This document shows, piece after piece, positions 1 to 5,447 of a stretch of 5,447 nt of DNA. The position numbers were made by a program, and so were the translations under genes. Where the stretch lies: the NCBI GenBank assembly GCA_025362765.1, contig JANYFI010000347.1:1-5447 (forward strand). Direction: 5' to 3'. This DNA is from Ferruginibacter sp. (GTDB taxonomy: Bacteria; Bacteroidota; Bacteroidia; Chitinophagales; Chitinophagaceae). Below the pieces are notes generated by a model. It ran no database searches, was not told the origin of the DNA, and was given only the letters and a program-made list of their open reading frames with translations. Within the stretch, counting starts at the first letter, position 1. The number at the start of each line of letters is the position of its first letter.

Positions 1-105
1 TACATTAAAGGCGAAGGCGGCTATTTAATTATGAGTGATGGTTCATCTGTGAATGTATCAAGAAGTAAAAAGGATTTGCTGCTGAAAAAACTTTCTCTGC
101 GTTAA
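1..105 (+). CDS. C-terminal end of a probable LytTR-family response regulator (partial, 5' end outside window)
   Basis: Frame 1 is open from the left edge and ends in TAA at 103-105, giving 34 residues. The tail reads GGYLIMSDG, then a short strand and VSRSKKDLLLKKL. This matches the closing part of LytTR DNA-binding domains: a strand carrying an 'xYLxLxDGxxxxVSR' pattern followed by a basic C-terminal helix. Such domains usually sit behind a CheY-like receiver in two-component regulators that are common in Bacteroidota, where they bind direct repeats in promoters. Only the last third of the domain is visible, so the receiver, the phosphorylated Asp and any partner kinase cannot be assessed. 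The gene converges on the neighbouring CRTAC-like lipoprotein gene, so it is not in an operon with it. The family call is by pattern recognition on a short tail. A different DNA-binding protein ending in a similar basic helix remains possible. Confidence 0.65.
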   Translation, partial: YIKGEGGYLIMSDGSSVNVSRSKKDLLLKKLSLR

Positions 106-280
106 AACAGTGGATTTTTCGGAAATTAAAATCAAGCAACTACAACAATAGAAAATTCCTGTTACCCTTTTTGTAATCTTTCAAAAAAATAAATACTTAA
201 AAGCTGCCTTAAAATTTACTACGATAATATTCTACGATTACATTTTAATAAACCGCGGGCCAAAAGAACAGTAACCCAAT
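106..280. other. AT-rich intergenic gap between convergent genes
   Basis: This 175-base stretch separates the stops of two genes that point at each other. It holds no open frame with a plausible start and no tRNA. A terminator would be expected here for both flanking genes, but I found only weak short inverted repeats, such as GATTTT/AAAATC near 114-134, with no proper stem followed by a T-run. Bases 219-244 contain two adjacent copies of an imperfect 13-bp unit, listed separately. Confidence 0.6.
219..244. repeat. Imperfect tandem duplication of a 13-bp unit
   Basis: CTACGATAATATT at 219-231 is followed immediately by CTACGATTACATT at 232-244, with 11 of 13 positions identical. The repeat lies between two convergent genes, so it is not in an obvious promoter. 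It may simply be a local slippage duplication in AT-rich DNA. A role as a protein-binding site is possible but nothing in the sequence shows it. Confidence 0.45.
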
Positions 281-2542
281 TTATTTTGGTAAGCATTCTA
301 CCAATGCATGCTTTCCAGAAACAAAATCCAGGCGGGCAAGTTGGTAAGTAGTCAATTGATTGTAATCTTCTTTAATTTTAATATTTATATCGATCGGCGG
401 ATTGTCAAATACCTGTACCTTACCGGTAACGGGCCAGGTAATTTCTATCTTTTCAATGGCCGTTGCCTGGCCAATGCCAATGTGTTGCAAAAGTGGGTTA
501 GATCCAAAACTTGCTCCGGAATTCACCTCCCTGTAAACAGCTCGTTCTACATTGTTCTCTTTAAAAGTCACTTTTATTTTTGTGCCGATTGCAGCCCTGT
601 TTGAAACCGTTCCCTGCAATGAAAGATTAACCCAATGGTTGTGATTTTGGCCAGGGTTTAGATACAATGAATTCTCATACGCATCTCCTTTATAAGCGCC
701 ACCCATTTTTATATAGATATCCTCATTGCCGTCATTGTCAAGATCAACAAACGACACTCCATGGCCTTTTTGTAAATTACCCACACGGGCAGATGTAGTA
801 ACGTCTAAAAATGTTGTTCCATTGATATTTTTAAACAGTTTGTTGGGTACAATAGATTTAAATTGAGGGTTTCCGGTTCCAAGGTAAAAATCAAGATAAC
901 CATCATTGTCTATATCGCCAAAATTTGCTCCCATCGCAAAAGCAATTTTATTTAAACCCACTTTAGCCGATACGTCTTCAAAAGTGCCATCATGTTTGTT
1001 CCTAAATAAAAACACTCTGCCCGCATTGCCAAGAGGTGACTGAAGGGCTTCGGCTGCGGCATAACTGGCGAGTGAACTGGTAAATTCATAACCACATACC
1101 AGGATATCCAGCCAACCATCGTTATCATAATCCCAAAACCAGGTAGGAAAACTGCGGCTCTGGTTTTTGGTAAGGCCTGCCTGCTCACTTACGTCTGTAA
1201 ACTTAACAGCGCCGTCTTTGGCCGATTCGTTTTTCAATAATATTTTGTTTCCATTCAAAGTAGAAATGAAAATATCCGGAAAGCCATTCTTATCATAATC
1301 ACCGGAAGTAACTCCTTTTACAAACTCCGTGATTGAACATCCGGCCTTGGCGGCTATTTCTGTAAAAGTTCCATTCTTGTTATTCAGATACAGTTCACAT
1401 GGGTGTAAGGCTTCCCCAGGAGTAGTTTCATTTCCTATAAAAACATCGAGCCAGCCGTCATTATTAAAATCAGCCCAGGTGGCGGTTTGGGATGGGTGAA
1501 ATGTCAGCAACCCGCTTTCTTTTGTTACATCTGTAAACGTACCGTCGCCATTGTTTCTTAATAAAGAGTTGGGAATTTTGCCATAATTTCCCTTCCAGCC
1601 GCCCCTCAAAACAAAAATATCTTTAAGGCCATCATTGTTATAATCCGTTTGCATTATATTCAAACCGCCGGTTAAATACCCTAGTCCCGACGAATCGGAT
1701 GCATCTGTAAAAGTTCCGTTGCCATTGTTTCGATAATAGTGCATAGGTTCTGTAAGCGCCCAGCTGCTAATTATCACATCAGGATATCCATCATTATTGA
1801 AATCATCCACAATACTTCCGCCGGCCTGGCATTTAAAATTCAGTCCCATATTTGCCGCCACATCAGTAAATGGTTTTACAAGATGCAGGGTATCATCATT
1901 ACTAACCTTTAAAAGAAATTGCGGCGGAACTTGTTGCGGATATCCTCCTGTAGTCATGTATGCTATATTCATCAGCCATCTTGATTCCAGGTCACCTGGG
2001 TCATCGGCCAACAATATTTTATATAGCTCAATTGCTTTTTCAGCGGCTGTTTTATCCTGATGCATTCCATTTTTCGAAATAGGATAAATGCAGGATTCTG
2101 CGCCATGCATGTTAATACAATTTTTTCTTTCGCCTAACCGTATATAAGCAATAGCCAAATCTTTCAGCACGGGTTGTCTTTGTAAAATATCGCCCGGCGG
2201 AATTTTTTTAAGTAAATATTCGAAAATATCGATCGCTTTTTGTTCTTCTCCCAATTGTAGCAGCGCATTTCCCTTTTTGTCAAAAGCGTTGATTACTTCC
2301 TCTTTATTGGAAGAGCTATCTATAACAGCATCGCAACGCTTCACGACTGATTCCGGAGAAAAAACATTATCCGGGTTGTTAAAATTTTGTGCTGCTACTT
2401 TAAGCAGATCAATCATATACTGATTGGGCAGCGTTGTATGTTTGCAGGATACCAAAAAGAAAGCTATCAGGAGCATGGAAAAGATAAAACCATGAACTTT
2501 ATATCTACGTTGTTGTGTACTATAATTAAACAGATATGACAT
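281..2542 (-). CDS. CRTAC1-like surface lipoprotein: TPR region, seven FG-GAP/VCBS repeats and ASPIC/UnbV domain
   Basis: The 753-residue product starts at the ATG at 2542. An upstream in-frame TTG at 2599 would add 19 residues but puts a hydrophobic stretch ahead of the signal peptide. From the ATG there is a classic lipoprotein signal: basic residues (RRYK, 12-15), a hydrophobic core (about 18-30) and lipobox LVSC with Cys33. Residues about 83-145 form TPR-like helices, followed by a linker with Cys142, His146, Cys151 and His161 and another helical pair (about 165-200). Seven calcium-loop motifs of the form DxDxDGxxD lie at 247-255, 300-308, 358-366, 415-423, 471-479, 543-551 and 600-608, most followed by a 'NGTFTDV'-type strand. 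Seven such repeats predict a seven-bladed beta-propeller, as in integrin alpha chains. Residues about 646-716 match ASPIC/UnbV (NRAAIGTKIKV, an NSGASFGS segment, HIGIG, then ITWP). The fourth loop has Asn in place of its third Asp (DYDKNG). Family members are binding or adhesion proteins without a known catalytic residue set, so the ligand is unknown. The gene lies downstream of susCD on the same strand, separated by a terminator. Confidence 0.9.
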   Translation of the reverse strand: MSYLFNYSTQQRRYKVHGFIFSMLLIAFFLVSCKHTTLPNQYMIDLLKVAAQNFNNPDNVFSPESVVKRCDAVIDSSSNKEEVINAFDKKGNALLQLGEEQKAIDIFEYLLKKIPPGDILQRQPVLKDLAIAYIRLGERKNCINMHGAESCIYPISKNGMHQDKTAAEKAIELYKILLADDPGDLESRWLMNIAYMTTGGYPQQVPPQFLLKVSNDDTLHLVKPFTDVAANMGLNFKCQAGGSIVDDFNNDGYPDVIISSWALTEPMHYYRNNGNGTFTDASDSSGLGYLTGGLNIMQTDYNNDGLKDIFVLRGGWKGNYGKIPNSLLRNNGDGTFTDVTKESGLLTFHPSQTATWADFNNDGWLDVFIGNETTPGEALHPCELYLNNKNGTFTEIAAKAGCSITEFVKGVTSGDYDKNGFPDIFISTLNGNKILLKNESAKDGAVKFTDVSEQAGLTKNQSRSFPTWFWDYDNDGWLDILVCGYEFTSSLASYAAAEALQSPLGNAGRVFLFRNKHDGTFEDVSAKVGLNKIAFAMGANFGDIDNDGYLDFYLGTGNPQFKSIVPNKLFKNINGTTFLDVTTSARVGNLQKGHGVSFVDLDNDGNEDIYIKMGGAYKGDAYENSLYLNPGQNHNHWVNLSLQGTVSNRAAIGTKIKVTFKENNVERAVYREVNSGASFGSNPLLQHIGIGQATAIEKIEITWPVTGKVQVFDNPPIDINIKIKEDYNQLTTYQLARLDFVSGKHALVECLPK

Positions 2543-2596
2543 AGTGATTGCGATTATTAATTGTTTGCGGTTGTAATAAGCAGAATAAAAAATCAA

Positions 2597-2605
2597 CAAA
2601 ACTTA
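2597..2605 (-). promoter_or_regulatory. Possible weak -7 promoter element for the CRTAC-like lipoprotein gene
   Basis: On the - strand these bases read TAAGTTTTG, one base longer than the Bacteroidota housekeeping -7 consensus TAnnTTTG. They lie 54 bases upstream of the chosen ATG. I could not find a matching TTTG -33 element at the usual spacing, so the call is weak. The alternative TTG start codon (2599-2597) falls inside this element, which would exclude that start if the promoter is real. The element also overlaps a 7-bp inverted repeat (2600-2615, AACTTAG/CTAAGTT with a 2-base centre) that could be an operator or chance. Confidence 0.25.
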
Positions 2606-2629
2606 GTGCTAAGTTAAACCTGATTTTTG

Positions 2630-2677
2630 AATGGTCAATAGTGAATTGAGAATGGACAATATTGACTATTAACCATT
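2630..2677. repeat. Imperfect inverted repeat in the intergenic region
   Basis: Bases 2630-2646 (AATGGTCAATAGTGAAT) pair with 2661-2677 at 15 of 17 positions, with a 14-base centre. Within it AATGGTCAAT (2630-2639) recurs almost exactly as AATGGACAAT (2651-2660), 21 bases on, so the element mixes inverted and direct copies of one short motif. From memory, degenerate strings of GGTCAAT/GTGAATT-type units are common between genes in Bacteroidota genomes, and this looks like a short member of such a dispersed family. I cannot confirm copy number here. It carries no open frame and lies between the susD terminator and the next gene. Confidence 0.55.
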
Positions 2678-2740
2678 AACAAACCACTGCATCACTTTGT
2701 TAATAACCTAACACCGGATTAATATTACCTATTTCACAAA

Positions 2741-2776
2741 ATAAAAATAGAGACTATGGATAGCCTCTATTTTTAT
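2741..2776 (-). terminator. Hairpin terminator of the susCD operon
   Basis: ATAAAAATAGAG at 2741-2752 is perfectly complementary to 2765-2776, and the inner CTAT/ATAG (2754-2757/2760-2763) extends the stem. In the - strand RNA the remaining opposed pair (2764/2753) is a G-U wobble, giving about a 16-bp stem with a 4-base loop. In the + strand RNA the same position is an A-C mismatch. The - strand arm ends in TTTTTATTTTG, a U-rich tract suited to intrinsic termination. It begins about 18 bases after the susD stop codon. The wobble favours use on the - strand, and no + strand gene reads toward it. It should largely separate susCD transcription from the downstream lipoprotein gene. Confidence 0.85.
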
Positions 2777-2793
2777 TGATAAACTTTTAAAAC

Positions 2794-4329
2794 TTATTTT
2801 ATTAAAGGGTTGGCAGAAGTCTCGCTCGCCGGAATTGGAAACAAAGACACTTGCCCTGGTGTTGGATCAAGCCTGATGGATGGGTAATACCCTTTTGCCC
2901 TCCAACGTAAAATATTCACAGCACTACGTTCTTCACCAGCAAACTCAACAGCGTTTTCATGCATCACTGCTAATATCGCCGCATCATGCGATGCTGGCGT
3001 AACATGCGGCATATGTACACTTACGCGGTCACGTACTTCATTGATGTAACTGGCTGCCTGTGCAGGAGTTCCTACTTCAGCTTCGCATTCAGCCAGCATC
3101 AACAACACATCCGCATACCGGATTAACCGCTGGTTTATCCCATCAGGATGAAACCCATCATTTGTATAAGGTAAAACAGAATATTTTTTATATACTCTTT
3201 TTTTCACCAATCCATTATGATTGCTTGCTGCAACGTTCATATTAGATTCTGTTAAAACAGTATCAATAGAACCATCAGAATTAGGAGAATGAGCAGAATT
3301 ATATTTATCCCCTGGTTCGTAAAAAGTAAATTTATATCTTGGGTCGTTGGCTTCAAATTCATTAAGTATCTTATCAGAAGGAATCACATTACCCCATACT
3401 ATGCCATATTCCTGGCTGCGCATAGTACTTGCATCTGCGGTAGCGCCTTCACCCACATATCCCCAGTTAAAGTTGTTATCGCCTTTGTCAACCATCGCTA
3501 ATTCAAAAATAGATTCTGCATTAAACTCGTTCTGAGTTCCGTTTAGCTGAGCGCCGCCTATTTTGACGTCACCATCAAAATTGTCAGAAAAATTAGGAAC
3601 AAGTGAATATTTATTATATATATTCATTAGGGCTGTTTTGGCAGCTGCATAATCGCCTTTTTGCATGTTAACTCTCCCCAACATTGCATATGCTGCACCA
3701 CTTGTAACACGCCCCTGGGCCGCCGCAACAGCTGGTAATTTTGAAGCTGCATCAGCTAGGTCGCTAAGAATTAATGTGTAAATATCAGCAGCCGGTGACT
3801 TAGCTTTATAACCTGTAGCAGATGAAACAGGTTCAGTGTAAAGCGGCAAATCACCATAATGAACAACCAGTTCAAAATAAGACCAGGCACGTAAAAATTT
3901 AGCTTCACCAAGTGTTACATCCCGCTGCGCTGTATTATCGGTTATACCAGGCGCTTTTGAAATAACCAGGTTAGCCCTGTTAATCATTTGGTAGTAACCG
4001 GTCCACATCTCTCCTACCAATGGGTTAGTAGTTGATGGAGAAGGTTGAAGCAACAGCTCCTGGTATCCCGACCCCAGTTGAGGGCCTCCTGCTCCTGTTT
4101 CACCGCCCCTCATATCATGAGCGTAGAAACCTTCACGGCCCCACAGGTTTCCGGAGCGCATAGTTGAATAGACGGCATTCACGCCGTTTTGCAGTTCTGC
4201 AGCGTTATTAAAATAACTCTCTGTGGTAGGGTTATTTTGATCGAGTACATTCAGCTTTTTATTGCAGGCAACTATCACAAACACCACCATGATAATTGAA
4301 GCGATCAGCAATTTTATATTTCGTTTCAT
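2794..4329 (-). CDS. SusD/RagB-family nutrient-binding outer-membrane lipoprotein
   Basis: The 511-residue product has the usual length of the family. The ATG at 4329 is followed directly by a lipoprotein signal: MKRNIK, a hydrophobic core (7-20), then IVAC with Cys22. Mature SusD proteins are lipid-anchored on the outer face of the outer membrane and close as a lid over the SusC barrel to trap ligand. N-terminal family features include LDQNNPT (29-35), the Phe/Leu-rich segment ending NAVY (51-54) and RANLVI (118-123). EAKFLRAWSYFELV (142-155) and GDLPLYTEP (159-167) follow. TPR-like helices lie around 208-240 (AAYAMLGRVNMQKGDYAAA). The C-terminal RagB/SusD part shows RYADVLLMLAE (404-414), YINEVRDR (428-435), EFAGEERSAVNILRW (462-476) and FPIPASE (497-503). 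The protein stops at NPLIK, shorter than the NPxLxQNPGY ending typical of relatives. It is 32 bp downstream of susC, so the two are co-transcribed. The start has no clear Shine-Dalgarno, only AT-rich sequence. The substrate cannot be deduced. Confidence 0.95.
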   Translation of the reverse strand: MKRNIKLLIASIIMVVFVIVACNKKLNVLDQNNPTTESYFNNAAELQNGVNAVYSTMRSGNLWGREGFYAHDMRGGETGAGGPQLGSGYQELLLQPSPSTTNPLVGEMWTGYYQMINRANLVISKAPGITDNTAQRDVTLGEAKFLRAWSYFELVVHYGDLPLYTEPVSSATGYKAKSPAADIYTLILSDLADAASKLPAVAAAQGRVTSGAAYAMLGRVNMQKGDYAAAKTALMNIYNKYSLVPNFSDNFDGDVKIGGAQLNGTQNEFNAESIFELAMVDKGDNNFNWGYVGEGATADASTMRSQEYGIVWGNVIPSDKILNEFEANDPRYKFTFYEPGDKYNSAHSPNSDGSIDTVLTESNMNVAASNHNGLVKKRVYKKYSVLPYTNDGFHPDGINQRLIRYADVLLMLAECEAEVGTPAQAASYINEVRDRVSVHMPHVTPASHDAAILAVMHENAVEFAGEERSAVNILRWRAKGYYPSIRLDPTPGQVSLFPIPASETSANPLIK

Positions 4330-4361
4330 ACTATTAATTTTAAAAATTTATATTCTTTCTT
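4330..4361 (-). promoter_or_regulatory. susC-susD intercistronic spacer and susD translation start region
   Basis: The 32 bases between the susC stop and the susD ATG are almost entirely A and T (on the - strand ending TTTTTAAAATTAATAGT before ATG). There is no GGAGG-like Shine-Dalgarno, which is normal for Bacteroidota, where AT-rich unstructured leaders drive initiation. I see no hairpin in it, so the pair should be transcribed and translated as one unit. Confidence 0.6.
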
Positions 4362-5447
4362 TTAAAAATTCGCATTGATGCCTATCTGGTACCCCTTTGG
4401 TTGAGGATAAACAGCATAATCAATACCGTTGGTTATTGATGATGAACCCGGTGTTCTGTTTCCTACTTCGGGATCAAATCCGGTATATTTTGTAAACGTC
4501 AGGATGTTTTGTGCTGATATATAAATACTGATATTCTTTACAGCGCCTTTTGTTAGTGATTGTAAAGATTTGTCAGGTATATTATAGCTTAAAATTATGT
4601 TTTTAAGGCGCAGGTATGAACCATCCTCAATAAACCGGGGAGAAGGTCGTGCATTGTTGTTCGGGTCGGCAGATATTGCCCGGGGGATATTTGTATTGGT
4701 ATTCGTTGGCGTCCAGGCGTTCAATACCTGTGTACCCGCATTAAAAAAGCGAATCATACCTTCTGTTGCAGTACGGGTAGCATTGTATATCTTATTACCC
4801 TGAACACCCTGGAAGAATACAGACAAGGCAAAATTCTTATAGTTTGCCCCTGCGTTTAAGGCATAGGTAAACTTAGGAATGAAACTACCTAAAAATACAC
4901 GGTCGTTCGCATCAATTTTGCCGTCGCCATTTACATCTTTAAACTTAAGATCGCCGGGAGCTGTTCCAGCAGCTTGAAGTGCATGTTTGGTTACATCCGC
5001 AGCGTTCTGGAAGATGCCTTCTGTCTGCCAGCCGTAAAAAGATAGAATAGCATGCCCAGGCGCTGTATTGGTAACATTGAACCCTTCTGTAAAATCACCA
5101 TCAGACCCTGCTTCAATATTAGTAACGCCGTCTGCTAATTTAAGTACCTTGTTTTGAATAACACTAATGTTACCGCTTACATTCCATTGAAAATCACCCT
5201 GCCTTTTGTTATAGCCCAATTGCAATTCAAAACCATTATTGCTCATTGATGCAATATTTACTGGTACAGTAGAGTTTAAATATCCCAATGATGGGGGAAG
5301 AGGAACAGATAATATCAGGTTATCTGTTTTGCGCCGATAATACTCTGCAGATAAAGTAAATGCATTATTGAACAAACCCAAATCCAGACCTATGTTAATT
5401 TGCTTTGTTTTCTCCCAGTTCAATTCTTTGTTTCCAAGGCTTTGAAT
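4362..5447 (-). CDS. SusC/RagA-family TonB-dependent outer-membrane transporter, C-terminal part (5' end outside window)
   Basis: The frame is open to the right edge with no stop, giving 361 visible residues; SusC proteins usually have about 1000, so roughly two thirds, including signal peptide, carboxypeptidase-like domain, plug and TonB box, lie outside. No true start is inside: the in-frame TTG at 5423 encodes an internal Leu in 'LGNKELNWEKTKQINIGLD', a segment typical of the late barrel. Counting from the edge, further landmarks are the YYRRKTDNL strand (36-43), DVNGDGKIDANDR (171-183), a loop conserved in SusC proteins, FFQGVQGNKIYN (211-222), EDGSYLRLKNIILSYNIP (274-291) and the SAQNILTFTKYTGFDPE segment (311-327). 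It ends in GINANF; a terminal Phe is the usual BAM-recognised end of a barrel protein. It would import a ligand captured by SusD using TonB-ExbBD energy. The neighbouring susD starts 32 bp after the stop. Confidence 0.95.
   Translation of the reverse strand: MQSLGNKELNWEKTKQINIGLDLGLFNNAFTLSAEYYRRKTDNLILSVPLPPSLGYLNSTVPVNIASMSNNGFELQLGYNKRQGDFQWNVSGNISVIQNKVLKLADGVTNIEAGSDGDFTEGFNVTNTAPGHAILSFYGWQTEGIFQNAADVTKHALQAAGTAPGDLKFKDVNGDGKIDANDRVFLGSFIPKFTYALNAGANYKNFALSVFFQGVQGNKIYNATRTATEGMIRFFNAGTQVLNAWTPTNTNTNIPRAISADPNNNARPSPRFIEDGSYLRLKNIILSYNIPDKSLQSLTKGAVKNISIYISAQNILTFTKYTGFDPEVGNRTPGSSSITNGIDYAVYPQPKGYQIGINANF

Noticed and set aside
286..304. Short hairpin TTGGTA/TACCAA at the 3' end of the lipoprotein gene
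   Set aside because: Only 6 bp of stem within coding sequence, and the - strand bases that follow are not a T-run, so it is not a convincing terminator.
308..604. Open frame on the + strand, 98 codons
   Set aside because: Lies entirely antisense to the well-supported ASPIC/UnbV end of the lipoprotein gene and resembles no protein; a shadow frame.
952..1188. Open frame on the - strand, 78 codons
   Set aside because: An alternative frame inside the FG-GAP repeats of the lipoprotein gene, with low-complexity composition driven by the repeats.
717..1802. Regularly spaced similar DNA segments that might suggest a repeat array
   Set aside because: They are the codons of the FG-GAP/VCBS protein repeats (calcium loops), diverged at DNA level; not a CRISPR array or satellite.
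1797..2060. Open frame on the + strand, 87 codons
   Set aside because: Antisense to the lipoprotein gene with no recognisable motif.
3060..3535. Three short + strand open frames
   Set aside because: All are antisense to the SusD coding sequence, overlap one another and have no family features.
4597..4803. Open frame on the + strand, 68 codons
   Set aside because: Antisense to the conserved SusC barrel region; a shadow frame.
1..5447. tRNA, rRNA, riboswitch, insertion sequence or CRISPR
   Set aside because: I looked for cloverleaf arms, transposase motifs with terminal repeats, and regular identical repeats with unique spacers, and saw none.

Overview
The window looks like a piece of a Bacteroidota chromosome, most likely a free-living, Chitinophagaceae- or Sphingobacteriaceae-like member. 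That rests on a SusC/SusD outer-membrane uptake pair, lipoproteins whose ribosome-binding regions are AT-rich without a clear Shine-Dalgarno, and moderately low GC (roughly 40% by eye). The assignment is inference; no rRNA or other marker gene is present.

Layout: (1) Bases 1-105 on the + strand are the last 34 codons of a gene that looks like the end of a LytTR-type DNA-binding domain. (2) Bases 106-280 are an AT-rich gap between convergent genes, with a small tandem 13-bp duplication but no convincing terminator. (3) Bases 281-2542 on the - strand encode a 753-residue predicted lipoprotein with N-terminal TPR-like helices, a Cys/His-rich linker, seven FG-GAP/VCBS calcium-loop repeats and a C-terminal ASPIC/UnbV domain (the CRTAC1-like architecture). 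(4) Bases 2543-2793 are intergenic: a possible weak promoter, an imperfect inverted repeat and a strong hairpin terminator. (5) Bases 2794-4329 on the - strand encode a full SusD-like lipoprotein. (6) Bases 4362 to the right edge on the - strand hold the C-terminal 361 residues of a SusC-like TonB-dependent transporter.

susC and susD are separated by 32 bp and must be co-transcribed, with the hairpin at 2741-2776 as the likely operon end. Together they would form an outer-membrane transporter with a lid that captures its ligand at the cell surface. The CRTAC-like lipoprotein follows on the same strand but behind the terminator, so it is either separately expressed or reached by read-through. 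It is a plausible surface-exposed accessory of the same uptake complex, but the substrate cannot be read from this window because no degradative enzyme, sigma/anti-sigma pair or dedicated sensor is visible. I do not see evidence for a clearly new system. The most interesting points are the CRTAC-like lipoprotein beside susCD, its Cys/His motif, and the intergenic inverted repeat.
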